Part shown: positions 1 to 9,072 of the stretch, one piece after another
How positions within the stretch are numbered: the stretch's first letter is position 1
How the letters are laid out: each line of letters opens with the position of its first letter
DNA from: an uncultured Thiotrichales bacterium
Lineage (GTDB): Bacteria > Pseudomonadota > Gammaproteobacteria > CAIRSR01
Length of the DNA stretch: 40,144 nucleotides
NCBI GenBank assembly: GCA_903824965.1
Contig: CAIJYR010000139.1
Span: 1 to 40,144 of the forward strand
Direction of reading: 5' to 3'
Made by a program: the position numbers and the translations under genes
Notes under the pieces: model-generated
What the model saw: the letters and a program-made list of their open reading frames with translations, nothing else
Databases searched by the model: none
Told to the model about the DNA's origin: nothing

Positions 1-14
1 ACAAATGGCTTTAC

Positions 15-94
15 GCCGTGCTCGGTTGCCTTACGTTTTGTCTCAGCCCGCGATACGGCTGCGGACATCGACAAAACGTACGGCCCTCACGGCT
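15..94. repeat. Long imperfect hairpin at window edge
   Basis: Arms of 11 bp (32-42 and 70-80, tacgttttgtc and its complement) enclose a smaller CCCGC/GCGG stem. A further gccgtg/cacggc pair lies outside at 15-20 and 89-94. The element directly follows the 3' end of the minus-strand GAF gene, and its neighbouring sequence seems to supply that gene's last codons. It could be an extragenic palindromic repeat or a transcript end for the GAF gene. No other copy was noticed in the window. Confidence 0.5.
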
Positions 95-111
95 ACGCGG
101 GGCTCGTCGCA

Positions 112-1209
112 CTACGCTTCGCTCCATGTGCTCCTCGGTAGAATGTGTTCTATCCTCCTGAACTCGATTAAATTGGCAAGCGTATTTGCGATGATCGTAA
201 AAAAAGCCTCTTCATCTTTATCAGGAACATACCCATCTTTCACATACAACGTGATTAACCCAAGCAATCCATCCTTTGCAAGAATCGGAATGCAATAGTG
301 GCCATGAGGATGGATTCCATTGTAGGTGATCTCATGACGGTTGTCCAAATGCTGAGAAAAGAGCATAGATCCCGCTTGTGCCGCGCGTCCACACAAACAC
401 TGTCCTAAACGAACCTTTTTGCATTGCTTCTCAATACTTTTGTGAATATCATGATAAGCAACCATTTCGAGACATTGTTCTTCTTGGTTGAACAAAAAGA
501 CAGCACCCTTTTGTTCGACAGCCATCCACGGTAATTTTAGGAGAACATGCAAAGCAAATTCAAGTTGCCTTTCCATGGACATTTTTGTAACTGCGCTCTT
601 CAACAACGCATTGATGGCAACGCGTGATTGAGTGCTACGCAATTCACGCAATTCATGATCCATCCTGCTTTTTTCTTGTTCTTCTTTTAGACGAAAATGA
701 TTGATTCCCTCCCCAATGTCTCTCACAAGCTCGGAGAGTATGCCAACGTTTTCTGGTTCAAAATCCCCGACTTGCGACGAATAGATCGTTATTGCACCAA
801 ACACCTGTGCATTGACATAAACGGGAAGTGCAATGGAAGAAGCATAAGAACGTTGCAGCGCCTCTGTACGCCAAGGTAATAAGCTTTCCGAGGCTGCAAT
901 GTCTTGGCAGACTATTGGTTGCTTGTCTCTAATGCTGCTACCCGTTGGCCCACGCCCCCTTGTAACATCCATCCATGTAATGGCAACCGTCTCTAAATAG
1001 CCCTTTTCAGCACCATAGCTTGCAACAGGACGCACGGACTGTTTTTCGTCATACTCCTTCCTGCCAATCCAGCACATCCTGTACCCGCCAACCAGGACGA
1101 ATATCCTACATACTTCATCCAACAATTCTTCTTCTGTGCTCGATGACGAGATGGCCTTGGTTATATTGCGCAGTATTTCTAGTGGTTTGTGTGCCGACGA
1201 AATCATCAA
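112..1209 (-). CDS. Tandem GAF-domain sensor protein without output domain
   Basis: The 365-residue protein has no signal peptide or membrane segment, so it is probably cytoplasmic. Two GAF domains are visible. The first (about 15-170) has the GYRMCWIG start and a GRGPTG motif. The second (about 195-350) has LGQCLCGRAA and HGHYCIPI motifs. Both types usually occur upstream of histidine kinase, PAS or GGDEF domains, where they sense small ligands or redox state. Here the protein stops about 15 residues after GAF2, with no output domain. The final residues (PRSTWSEA) are encoded by repeat-like DNA, so an original C-terminus may have been lost. The ATG at 1209 is followed by a second ATG; either could be used. 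The role as a sensor is inferred from the domain family. Confidence 0.75.
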   Translation of the reverse strand: MMISSAHKPLEILRNITKAISSSSTEEELLDEVCRIFVLVGGYRMCWIGRKEYDEKQSVRPVASYGAEKGYLETVAITWMDVTRGRGPTGSSIRDKQPIVCQDIAASESLLPWRTEALQRSYASSIALPVYVNAQVFGAITIYSSQVGDFEPENVGILSELVRDIGEGINHFRLKEEQEKSRMDHELRELRSTQSRVAINALLKSAVTKMSMERQLEFALHVLLKLPWMAVEQKGAVFLFNQEEQCLEMVAYHDIHKSIEKQCKKVRLGQCLCGRAAQAGSMLFSQHLDNRHEITYNGIHPHGHYCIPILAKDGLLGLITLYVKDGYVPDKDEEAFFTIIANTLANLIEFRRIEHILPRSTWSEA

Positions 1210-1279
1210 CGTCCCCGAAGAACCATGTTTTTTTATATTAGTCGATTGTACACGAAGGACGTCGAATGTTACAAAGATC

Positions 1280-1296
1280 TGACAGAGTATCTGTCA
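1280..1296. promoter_or_regulatory. Palindrome in divergent intergenic region
   Basis: A tgacag/ctgtca palindrome with a 5-bp centre (agtat) lies in the 189-bp gap between the divergently transcribed GAF gene and the outer-membrane protein gene. Its size and place would suit an operator for a dimeric regulator, but no regulator is linked to it and no clear -35/-10 pair could be assigned next to it. Confidence 0.25.
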
Positions 1297-1398
1297 TGCA
1301 CACGGGAACGCAAGAAAACAAAGGCGTGGTGGTATTTGGACGGTGGCATCGCCTACAATCTGCCGTGACTCGAACGTAACCAATGCCCCTAGGACATC

Positions 1399-2652
1399 AT
1401 GCCCCTGGCCCACGCGGATAAACACGCTATGTTTCTAGCATACGCCTCTCTCCTCGGTACTCTGCTCTACTTGGGGCTTGCGGTTGGTACCGCGTGGGCG
1501 GGAATGACTTCAAAGGCTGCCTGGGACGCCATGCTCTACGTCTACCCTTCGTGGCTTTCTACCACGAAAGACAGCGTACTCAACCCAGGCAACCGTGTTG
1601 CGGCTTTGTCCAACAGCTCTTGGATGGGAGAGGCGCGTCTCAATGTGCGCCTAGAGGACGATCGTTTTCGCCTCACGCTACGACCCCTCCTGTCCATTCC
1701 TCAAGAGGCAGACGGAGTATCACACCCACAAGGGTACCTGAGCCAATGGCAAGCCCGCGCCGTTCTTTCACCAACCTGGACGGCGTCGTTGGGACGTGAG
1801 GTGATGAACTGGGGGCCGTCTCAGTTTCGATCACCAGCAAGCCCTTTTTATTTCGACAACGGTCGTTCTAACCCGTTACGCGAATTGTCTGGGGTGGATG
1901 CCGCTAAACTAAGCTGGATACCCAACAGAAGCCGATCGTTGAGCATGGCCTATCTACAAGGCAGCGGCCACGAAGCAGGAAGGGCATCGCCTGACCCCTG
2001 GCGGCACACCTGGCTCTTGCATGGGGATCTGCGGGGTGATGACTGGGCGGGTGGTCTCGTGTTGGCCCAACCCCAATGCCGATCCCTGTTCGTTGGCACC
2101 CACCTTCAGTGGACGGTGAACGATGCCTGGCTGATTTATGGGGAAGCATCCTCCTCGCGTCTCCCAAATGCGTTGGTGTCTCCTGCGGATCTAGGACTGC
2201 CCTTTGCGCTGCAGGCAGAATCCTCGCGGCAGTCCATCGGACTCATTGGTGCTACCGTGACACTCGAAAACGGCCAAAGCCTCTCAGGAGAATGGCTTCG
2301 CGACAACCACGGCTACCCCCCGCCGGAGAGTCAGAGCTATTTCGCACGGGCTGCGACCAACATGGCCAGTGCAGGACTCGCCCTTGCCGAAGCACCACCC
2401 TTGCTGAACCGAAACTACCTGCACCTCGTCTGGCAAAACAACCTCCTGGACGGCGATGACTACTGGCGCTTCATGTTCACCCGCAACCTAGACGATGACA
2501 GCAGTGCGATCGCCGGTTATTTCGAACAGCCCTTGGACAATCGACTCGTCTTGTTTGTCATGGGGGTTGTCAATGTCGGTGGCCCACGCCGAGAATGGTC
2601 GAGCCTGATCGAGAACAGCCTGACCCTTGGACTGCGGCTTGCACTTCCTTAA
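1399..2652 (+). CDS. Outer-membrane beta-barrel protein, Wzi/capsule-assembly-like
   Basis: The 417-residue protein begins with a hydrophobic segment (about 11-35, ending GTAWAG) that reads as a signal peptide. The rest alternates polar and hydrophobic residues with many aromatic strand ends (LSLAYLQG, YWRFMFTRNL, LTLGLRLALP), as in an outer-membrane beta-barrel. The segment REVMNWGPSQFRSP followed by FYFDNGRSNPLREL resembles the conserved part of the Wzi capsule-assembly family, whose members help anchor surface polysaccharide. The start at 1399 has a weak AGGA upstream; the ATG at 1429 would give a more typical signal peptide. A polysaccharide role is plausible but not proven, and no glycosyltransferase genes are nearby. 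The Wzz-domain gene at 17038-18219 is the only other polysaccharide hint. Confidence 0.5.
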   Translation: MPLAHADKHAMFLAYASLLGTLLYLGLAVGTAWAGMTSKAAWDAMLYVYPSWLSTTKDSVLNPGNRVAALSNSSWMGEARLNVRLEDDRFRLTLRPLLSIPQEADGVSHPQGYLSQWQARAVLSPTWTASLGREVMNWGPSQFRSPASPFYFDNGRSNPLRELSGVDAAKLSWIPNRSRSLSMAYLQGSGHEAGRASPDPWRHTWLLHGDLRGDDWAGGLVLAQPQCRSLFVGTHLQWTVNDAWLIYGEASSSRLPNALVSPADLGLPFALQAESSRQSIGLIGATVTLENGQSLSGEWLRDNHGYPPPESQSYFARAATNMASAGLALAEAPPLLNRNYLHLVWQNNLLDGDDYWRFMFTRNLDDDSSAIAGYFEQPLDNRLVLFVMGVVNVGGPRREWSSLIENSLTLGLRLALP

Positions 2653-2665
2653 GAGCCTGTTCCAG

Positions 2666-2684
2666 CCCTCTATCTCGTAGAGGG
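2666..2684 (+). terminator. Hairpin after the outer-membrane protein gene
   Basis: A 7-bp stem (ccctcta/tagaggg) with a 5-nt loop lies 14 bp past the stop codon. It is followed by G-rich and then T-containing sequence (ggagggttattt), not a clean T run. It could be a weak terminator or a degenerate copy of the GC hairpin repeat family. Confidence 0.4.
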
Positions 2685-2764
2685 GAGGGTTATTTGAAAA
2701 ACAGTCTGTTAGACTTCAGCTTTCCCCTTGCCGATACCAATCACTGAATCACTGGGAGTACCGA

Positions 2765-3058
2765 ATGAAACGCCTCTTGCTAAGCTTGATCTTGATCACC
2801 AGTCTTTTCCTACCTGCGATGAACGCCGATGCCGGAGTGGTGCGTGACGCAGGACGCTCTTGTGTCTTCGGTGCGGCACTGCTCGCCACCACCACCTACC
2901 TTGGCATGACCCCAACCCTATTGGCTACGGGAGCACTGGCATTGCCCGTGGCTGTCCAATCCGTGACGGCTTCCAATGCCATCATCGGCTGTGGTGTGAC
3001 GGCCGCTGCATCCGTCGCCGCTTCTTTGTTTACTTCTCTCTACGATGCGATTTTCTGA
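2765..3058 (+). CDS. Small exported protein with two hydrophobic segments, unknown function
   Basis: The 97-residue protein has a clear signal peptide (MKRLLLSLILITSLFLPAM, cleavage likely after NADA). Two Ala/Thr-rich hydrophobic stretches follow, about 33-63 and 70-92, each holding one Cys. No family was recognised. Its layout (signal peptide, Cys plus hydrophobic helix ending in TYLG, then Cys plus hydrophobic helix ending in FTSLYD) resembles the exported protein at 39437-39865, which has VYLLGG and YTSIAD at matching places. The two may be distant paralogues. A start-proximal GGAG (2754-2757) supports the ATG at 2765. The gene sits between the Wzi-like gene and recB on the same strand. 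Confidence 0.6.
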   Translation: MKRLLLSLILITSLFLPAMNADAGVVRDAGRSCVFGAALLATTTYLGMTPTLLATGALALPVAVQSVTASNAIIGCGVTAAASVAASLFTSLYDAIF

Positions 3059-3130
3059 GAGAGTCTGAGCACCCTCTCCGATGCACTCCCGTCAGAAACA
3101 GCATCAAAAACAGCAGCCGCCTCTCCCCTA

Positions 3131-3156
3131 CCCCCCCTCTCCTTCGGAAAGGGGGC
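3131..3156. repeat. Degenerate GC hairpin repeat upstream of recB
   Basis: A run of C and CT followed by ccttcggaaaggggg forms a hairpin just ahead of recB. It has the same C-rich arm, short loop and G-rich arm design as the copies at 6860, 7052, 8924 and 29898. Confidence 0.45.
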
Positions 3157-3182
3157 ACTCGAAATGCCCTGACCTGATCTAA

Positions 3183-6100
3183 ATGGATCTTTTTGACTAC
3201 CCCCTCAATGGCGTCAACCTGATCGAAGCCTCTGCCGGTACCGGCAAAACCTGGACCATCTGTGGCCTCTATTTGCGCCTACTGCTAGAACGGCAGTTGC
3301 ACGTCAAAGAGATCCTGGTCGTGACCTTTACCAATGCCGCCGCCGCTGAATTGCGGGAGCGTGTTCGTGGACACCTCCTAGAAGCCTTGGCTGGCTTACA
3401 CGCAGAAACAGCGTATTCTTCTTTCGTGCCGCGCCTGGTCGCGACCGTGCTGGCAAACACCGGCAAGACAGCAGATGATATACGCAACGCCTTGGAAGCG
3501 GCGCTCCATGCCTTCGATGAAGCATCTATCTTTACCATCCATGGTTTTTGTCAGCGTGTGTTGTCGGATACGCCTTTTGCATCGAGTTTACCCTTTGGCC
3601 TCGAACTCCTCCAAGAAGGCGAACAAGCCTTGCGCCTCGCGGCTGTGCGTGATTTTTGGCGTCGGTACATCGCATGGGGCAGTTTGCACCCCGCATTGAT
3701 CGATTATTTGATTGCCGAACAGGATTCCCCTGAACGCTGGGAACCTTTGTTTGCACGCCACCTGGCCAAACCCCTTTCCAAGATCCTCTGGCCTCCCTGG
3801 CCCCAGGATATGCAAGCGGCCCTCGACCGTTCCCTTCGTACCCTGCAGTGGGCTTTCGACCGAGCAAAATCCCTGTGGTCTGCACCGGATCAAGTCAGTG
3901 GCCCAACCGATATCCTGCTCAAACATCTCAATGCCCTCAACGGGCGCGTGTTTACAGCAAGTAGCATCGCAATCGGCGCAGCCCATTGGGACAGCTATTT
4001 AGGCCGTTCCAAACCTTCGATGAAGAGGGCCGTCCGAGAGGATAAATTGCATCTGTTTTGCACGCCAGAAATCAAACCCAAGAAAAACCACCCGACCCCC
4101 TATCACCCCTTTTTTGATGCCGCCCATGCCTTACTAGAGGCAAAAGAGGCGGTCGTAGAGGGGTTGGCATTGGCACGCCTTGCGTTGCTACGCGACATGC
4201 TAGAACAAGCAGCGTGCACCCTGAGTGACGAAAAACGGCGTGCCAGGCTTGTATCGTTCGACGACCTGCTGGGCAATGTGTACCGTGCGCTCACAGAGGG
4301 GGATGCTCCGTGGATCGCAGCCTCGTTGCGAAGCCGCTATCCCGTGGCTTTGATCGACGAATTTCAGGACACCGATCCACTTCAATTTGCGCTGTTTGAC
4401 CGCATTTATCAGGTCAGCAAAGGCAGGGGCGGATCGAATCCTTTTTTTGTGGTGGGGGATCCAAAACAGGCCATTTACAGTTTTCGCAATGCCGATCTGC
4501 ACACCTACCTGAATGCCAGAACGTGTGCGAGCCAGTGTCATACCCTGCGTCACAACCAGCGTTCTGTGGCACCCCTGATCGAATCACTGAATGCCCTGTT
4601 CAGTGCCAACCCATCGGCGTTCCTTTTGGAGGGTCTTGCCTACGATCCCGTTGCAGAAGGCGACAAGCCACGCAAAACGCTCCTGGATCAGACCGAAGAC
4701 CATGCCGCAGCCCTGCGTCTCTGGCAGCTGCCCCTACAGTCTCGCGCAGAGTCCCAGCGTCGTGTGGTACAAGCCACCGCCGCAGAGGTCGCACGCCTGA
4801 TTGCAGCGGGTCACGCGGGACAAATCACGCTGGATGGAAAAGGCTTGACCCCCGGACAGATCGCCATTCTGGTAAAAAGCCACCGCCAAGGCCGCTTGGT
4901 GCGGGATGCCCTCATACAACGAGGGGTGGGCAGTGTAGAACTGTCCCAAGAGAGCATTTTCAAGACGCAAGATGCACGCGATCTCGAACGGGTGCTGCTC
5001 GCGATCCTGGAACCAAGCCAAGCGAGCCTACTGTTTGCCGCCTTGTCTACGGAGATGATGGGGTACGATGCGATTGCGATCGCCGCCCTGCGGGAAGACG
5101 AAGACACCCTGATGGCGGTCATGACACGCTTTGAGCAGTATCATCAATTTTGGGCGCGCCGTGGGTTTGGTTTTCTGCTGCGGCGTTGGTTGGACGGAGA
5201 GCAGATCGTCCGGCGCTTGCTGGTTCGAGACGATGGCGAGCGGCGTTTGACCAATTTGCTGCACCTCGCCGAACTGTTACAAGAAGCCTCCAGTGAACAT
5301 CCCGCCCCCCATGCGTTGATGCGCTGGTTTAACGAGGCCAAGGTCGACGACAACCGTGAAGTAACCCAGTTGCGTTTGGAATCGGATCGCAACTTGGTGC
5401 AGATCGTGACGATCCACCGTGCGAAGGGCTTGGAATATGATTTTGTTTTTTGCCCGTTCTTGTGGGATGGCTATCAACATCGGTTTTCAGAACCGGAGGG
5501 CATCGGCTACCACGACGACCAAGGAGAATGGGTGATCGATTTCCGACCTGCCACCCTTTCAGATCAGGCCATCCAGTGTCGCCGCGCACGGGAAGCGGAT
5601 GCGGAATTGATGCGTCTTTTTTACGTAGCACTCACCCGTGCTGTGCAACGTTGTTACCTGGTGGTGGGTAGTTATTTTAGGCGCTATCCGAAAAGCATCA
5701 GTTTTGTAGAATCGAGCCGCAGTCTGTTGAATTGGTTGGTGGCGGGTGCTGGTCTCTCCTACGACGAATGGTTAGAAACCGAACGCACACCGGAGGAAAT
5801 CGCAGCCGCTTGGCAGACCCTGTCGGACAACCATGCACCTGCTTTGCGGATGGAAGCATTGCCCGAAGAAGGTGCGGATCGAATCATTGAACTTCCCACG
5901 CAGGATCCGAACGTATTGGTTGCGCCTGTGCCGCCGCTAGCTATTCCCCGTGGTTGGCAGTTCGCAAGTTTCAGTAGTCTGCAACGGGGGGGGCATCCCT
6001 CCGAGGGCACCCCTGCCGAATGGTTTGCAAGCGACCACGATGGGAGCAGTTTGCGGTACACGCTCGATCGCAGCACGCCCGATGCATTTTCTGTGGACGA

Positions 6101-6848
6101 TTTTCTTTCTTTTCCGCGAGGCGCTGCGGCGGGTGAATGTGTCCACGCGGTATTCGAGCGTGTCGATTTCACGGATCCTGCAGGGTGGGAACTAGCCATC
6201 CAATCGGCGTTGGCAGATCACCCGCTCACACTAGCAGGGAGCGATCCCCTCCCTGCCAGTCTCTTGCTGCCCCGTATGCTAGGACGGCTTTTAATCGATG
6301 TGATGGGGACTCGTCTACCGGAGGGCATTGTACTCGGCGAACTCTCGAAGGCAAACCGCCTGATTGATCTCGCTTTTCATTTCCCCATGGCGGATATTTA
6401 TGCACATACCCTGAATACATGGCTCTTCCAGCATGGGTATGCAACGGATCGTGTGTTGACGTTTGCGCGAATCCATGGCTACCTACGTGGGTATATCGAT
6501 TTGGTGTTTCGCCACCAGGGTCGGTTTTATCTCTTGGATTGGAAATCCAACCACCTTGGTTTTACGGCTCCTGATTATGATTTTGCCTCTATGAAGCGAG
6601 CGATGGACGCGCACGATTATCACCTACAGTACCTTTTGTACAGCGTTGCCTTACACCGATATTTGGCAAGTCGCCTACTACACTATGATTTTGATCAACA
6701 TTTTGGTGGTATATTCTATTTGTTTGTGCGAGGTATCCGCTTGGACTGGCAAACAGCCTCAAGCCCACTGCCTGGCGTGTATTTCCACCGTCCTGCACGG
6801 GACGTTATTGCATCGTTGGATGATTTGTTGGGCGGTACCGTTTTTTGA
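3183..6848 (+). CDS. recB: Exodeoxyribonuclease V subunit beta (RecB)
   Basis: RecB is the 3'-5' helicase and nuclease subunit of RecBCD, which processes double-strand breaks and loads RecA at Chi. The 1221-residue length is typical. Superfamily 1 helicase motifs are in order: Walker A SAGTGKT with Lys22, ALIDEFQDTDP (Asp392-Glu393), GDPKQAIYSFRNAD, and VTIHRAKGLEYDFVF. The C-terminal nuclease domain keeps its metal-binding set: GYIDLVF with Asp1106 and LLDWKSN with Asp1119 and Lys1121. The 13-residue Asp-Asp spacing equals that of the E. coli enzyme (D1067/D1080/K1082). Both activities are therefore expected. The gene is followed by recD on the same strand after 270 bp of repeats; recC lies about 3 kb beyond recD on the other strand. 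No obvious Shine-Dalgarno precedes the ATG at 3183. Confidence 0.96.
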   Translation: MDLFDYPLNGVNLIEASAGTGKTWTICGLYLRLLLERQLHVKEILVVTFTNAAAAELRERVRGHLLEALAGLHAETAYSSFVPRLVATVLANTGKTADDIRNALEAALHAFDEASIFTIHGFCQRVLSDTPFASSLPFGLELLQEGEQALRLAAVRDFWRRYIAWGSLHPALIDYLIAEQDSPERWEPLFARHLAKPLSKILWPPWPQDMQAALDRSLRTLQWAFDRAKSLWSAPDQVSGPTDILLKHLNALNGRVFTASSIAIGAAHWDSYLGRSKPSMKRAVREDKLHLFCTPEIKPKKNHPTPYHPFFDAAHALLEAKEAVVEGLALARLALLRDMLEQAACTLSDEKRRARLVSFDDLLGNVYRALTEGDAPWIAASLRSRYPVALIDEFQDTDPLQFALFDRIYQVSKGRGGSNPFFVVGDPKQAIYSFRNADLHTYLNARTCASQCHTLRHNQRSVAPLIESLNALFSANPSAFLLEGLAYDPVAEGDKPRKTLLDQTEDHAAALRLWQLPLQSRAESQRRVVQATAAEVARLIAAGHAGQITLDGKGLTPGQIAILVKSHRQGRLVRDALIQRGVGSVELSQESIFKTQDARDLERVLLAILEPSQASLLFAALSTEMMGYDAIAIAALREDEDTLMAVMTRFEQYHQFWARRGFGFLLRRWLDGEQIVRRLLVRDDGERRLTNLLHLAELLQEASSEHPAPHALMRWFNEAKVDDNREVTQLRLESDRNLVQIVTIHRAKGLEYDFVFCPFLWDGYQHRFSEPEGIGYHDDQGEWVIDFRPATLSDQAIQCRRAREADAELMRLFYVALTRAVQRCYLVVGSYFRRYPKSISFVESSRSLLNWLVAGAGLSYDEWLETERTPEEIAAAWQTLSDNHAPALRMEALPEEGADRIIELPTQDPNVLVAPVPPLAIPRGWQFASFSSLQRGGHPSEGTPAEWFASDHDGSSLRYTLDRSTPDAFSVDDFLSFPRGAAAGECVHAVFERVDFTDPAGWELAIQSALADHPLTLAGSDPLPASLLLPRMLGRLLIDVMGTRLPEGIVLGELSKANRLIDLAFHFPMADIYAHTLNTWLFQHGYATDRVLTFARIHGYLRGYIDLVFRHQGRFYLLDWKSNHLGFTAPDYDFASMKRAMDAHDYHLQYLLYSVALHRYLASRLLHYDFDQHFGGIFYLFVRGIRLDWQTASSPLPGVYFHRPARDVIASLDDLLGGTVF

Positions 6849-6859
6849 CTTTCAGCTCG

Positions 6860-6893
6860 CCCCTCTCCTGAAAGGAGAGGGGTTGGGGAGAGG
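6860..6893. repeat. Interspersed GC hairpin repeat after recB
   Basis: A perfect 10-bp stem (cccctctcct / aggagagggg) with a GAA loop, followed by ttggggagagg, starts 12 bp past the recB stop. The same element recurs at 8924-8957 with the same loop and tail. It may end or stabilise the recB transcript. Confidence 0.85.
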
Positions 6894-6940
6894 TGGATGC
6901 TGTTTTTGAATTGTTTTTGACCAACACCGAGCAGTTACTT

Positions 6941-7010
6941 ATATCTATATCTATATTTGTATTTATCTTTATCTTTATCTTTATCTTGATATTCATTTTA
7001 TATTTATTTC
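6941..7010. repeat. AT-rich microsatellite (TTTATC hexamers)
   Basis: A low-complexity tract with two tatcta-type units and four perfect head-to-tail TTTATC copies (6962-6985), then further tattt/tttat variants. It lies between two GC hairpin repeats in the recB-recD gap. No gene is supported here. Confidence 0.85.
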
Positions 7011-7051
7011 AAAGCAGGAAGATCAACAAGAAAGTCAAAGGAAGAAGATGT

Positions 7052-7070
7052 CCTCTCCTTCCAGGAGAGG
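7052..7070. repeat. GC hairpin repeat upstream of recD
   Basis: An 8-bp stem (cctctcct / aggagagg) with a TCC loop, followed by ggggcaa. It is a shorter copy of the 6860 and 8924 elements, 48 bp before the recD start, so it falls in the recD leader if recB and recD are co-transcribed. Confidence 0.75.
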
Positions 7071-7118
7071 GGCAAACTGAGAGTAAAAATCAACTGATTT
7101 GCAACGAGAACCTTGATC

Positions 7119-8960
7119 ATGATTTACAGGAACGATCTGGCCGATGGTTTTGCACATCACATCCAGCGTTGGGCGGAAGCGTCTGGAGAATGTGCAGACC
7201 ATGTGTCATTGCTTGTACAAGCTGCACGGTTAGTCAGTTCGGCCAACCAAGAAGGACACATCTGTATCGACATAGAAAGCCTGGCGCGGTTCTGGCCTGC
7301 ATTGGGCAAAGAAGAAGTCACACGACGCTTGCGTATAAGTCCCCTTGTGGCAGACGCCAGAAATGCCGATTGCGAACCACGCCCTTTGGTCATTGACGGT
7401 GAGGGCCGTATTTATCTACACCGCTATTTCGATTACGAACGACGGTTAGCGGTATGTCTGATTCGTCGTTTAGAACCATTACCGGCGGTGGTCGCGGTGC
7501 AGCCGCCGATCGCGGCGAGGGTCGATTGGCAAAAGCTTGCCAGTGCTTTGGCTGCGCGGAGACGTCTCACCATTATCAGTGGTGGCCCAGGTACCGGAAA
7601 GACCACGACCGTTGCCCACTTGTTGACACGACTCCTAGAACAAAATCCCGATGTGCAGATTGCTCTTGCAGCCCCCACGGGCAAAGCAGCGTCTCGGATG
7701 TTGGAAGCGTTGCGCCACCCGCTCGCCTGGTTGTCGCCTGAATTGCGCAAGCGTTTGCCGCGAGAATCGTATACCTTGCACCGATTGTTAGGCGTGACAC
7801 CCGATGCTGGGCGTTTTCGCCACCATGCAGACAATCCTCTCCCCTTCGATGTGGTGGTTGTGGACGAGGCTTCCATGTTGGATTTGGCGCTTGCCACGCG
7901 ACTCTTGGAGGCGGTACCGCTAAGTGCACGTTTGATTTTGTTGGGTGACAAAGATCAATTGGCTGCTGTGGAGGCGGGTGCGGTTTTTGCGGAATTGTCG
8001 GCGGATCCGAGTCTGACACCTGCGTGTATTGCCGATCTTGCACAAGCAACGGGAATACCCATAGAAGCCATTCGTCCACCAACGCCGATACAATCTACAC
8101 CGCTCAAGGACAGTGTGGTGTGGTTTCGTGAGAGTCATCGGTTTCCTGCAGAATCAGGAATCGGTCGATTGGCGGCTGATATCAACGCAGGTCGAGGGGA
8201 GGCGATTTGTGCATGGCTGCCGGATGCCGATCTGGATGGTTCTGCAGGTGTGACCTGGTTTGCGGAGGATACAGATACAGCGATCCATAAAATCATTTTG
8301 TCTGGTTATGACGAGTATCTACAGGCACTTCGTCAGCCCGTGATAAACCGAGCGGCGGTTTTTCGAGCTTTCGATCGGTTCCGGGTATTGTGCGCTGTTT
8401 GGGAATCAGGGCGGGGTGTGTGGGCGATCAATCGCATCGTGGATGCTTTCGTGCGACATGCGGTTGGTTGGGGCGGGAACGCAGAACTCGATCCTTGGTA
8501 TCCTGGTCGTCCGGTGATGGTGCATCGTAATGATTATGTGCTACAAGTATTCAACGGTGAGGTAGGGATTTGTCTTCCTGATGAAACGGGAAAACTTATG
8601 GTGTATTTTCCTGGGCAAGGCGATTCAGAAACCGAAACGATTTTCCGACCCATTGCACCGTTGCGCCTTCCTGAACATGACAGCGCCTATGCGAGTACGG
8701 TGCATAAGTCGCAAGGATCGGAGTTTGCGACTGTATTGTTCCTCTTGCCTGCACAACAGAGTCGTGTGCTTAGTCGGGAGTTGATCTATACTGGTGTAAC
8801 TCGTGCTACTGAGCAGGTGATTCTTGTCGGAAGTCGGGAAGTATTTCTGGCAGCTGTGAACAATCCTACCAAACGCCATTCTGGATTGGTTGCACGCTTA
8901 CAAGCATTTGACTGCAAACATAGCCCCTCTTCTGAAAGGAGAGGGGTTGGGGAGAGGTAA
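7119..8960 (+). CDS. recD: Exodeoxyribonuclease V subunit alpha (RecD)
   Basis: RecD is the 5'-3' helicase of RecBCD. The 613-residue protein has the expected SF1B motifs: Walker A SGGPGTGKTTT (Lys161), APTGKAASRM, VVVDEASMLD, LGDKDQLAAVEAG, and ASTVHKSQGSEF near the C-terminus. The ATG at 7119 is preferred over an in-frame TTG two codons earlier. The last 12 or so codons (about 8924-8960) are supplied by the interspersed GC hairpin repeat, giving a tail of SPSSERRGVGER. The original stop was therefore probably upstream, or was replaced when the repeat arrived. The gene lies downstream of recB and should be partly co-transcribed with it. Family assignment is certain; whether the altered tail matters is unknown. 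Confidence 0.95.
   Translation: MIYRNDLADGFAHHIQRWAEASGECADHVSLLVQAARLVSSANQEGHICIDIESLARFWPALGKEEVTRRLRISPLVADARNADCEPRPLVIDGEGRIYLHRYFDYERRLAVCLIRRLEPLPAVVAVQPPIAARVDWQKLASALAARRRLTIISGGPGTGKTTTVAHLLTRLLEQNPDVQIALAAPTGKAASRMLEALRHPLAWLSPELRKRLPRESYTLHRLLGVTPDAGRFRHHADNPLPFDVVVVDEASMLDLALATRLLEAVPLSARLILLGDKDQLAAVEAGAVFAELSADPSLTPACIADLAQATGIPIEAIRPPTPIQSTPLKDSVVWFRESHRFPAESGIGRLAADINAGRGEAICAWLPDADLDGSAGVTWFAEDTDTAIHKIILSGYDEYLQALRQPVINRAAVFRAFDRFRVLCAVWESGRGVWAINRIVDAFVRHAVGWGGNAELDPWYPGRPVMVHRNDYVLQVFNGEVGICLPDETGKLMVYFPGQGDSETETIFRPIAPLRLPEHDSAYASTVHKSQGSEFATVLFLLPAQQSRVLSRELIYTGVTRATEQVILVGSREVFLAAVNNPTKRHSGLVARLQAFDCKHSPSSERRGVGER
8924..8957. repeat. GC hairpin repeat encoding the RecD C-terminus
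   Basis: A 10-bp stem (cccctcttct / aggagagggg, one T-G pair) with a GAA loop and the ttggggagagg tail. It is nearly identical to 6860-6893. It is read in frame as the end of RecD, and the stop codon TAA follows it immediately. Confidence 0.85.
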
Positions 8961-9072
8961 TTTTCTGGGTTTGACTTGTCTTTTACTTGTCATCCAGTCA
9001 GGATCCAATCAAAGACAGCCCCTTTTCTCTTTTTAATATTCAGTAAAAGATGCTATCCGTTGGAGGTCAATC

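Noticed and set aside
4523-5134. A 203-codon plus-strand frame inside recB
   Set aside because: It lies wholly within the conserved RecB helicase frame and encodes an Arg/Pro-rich shadow sequence.
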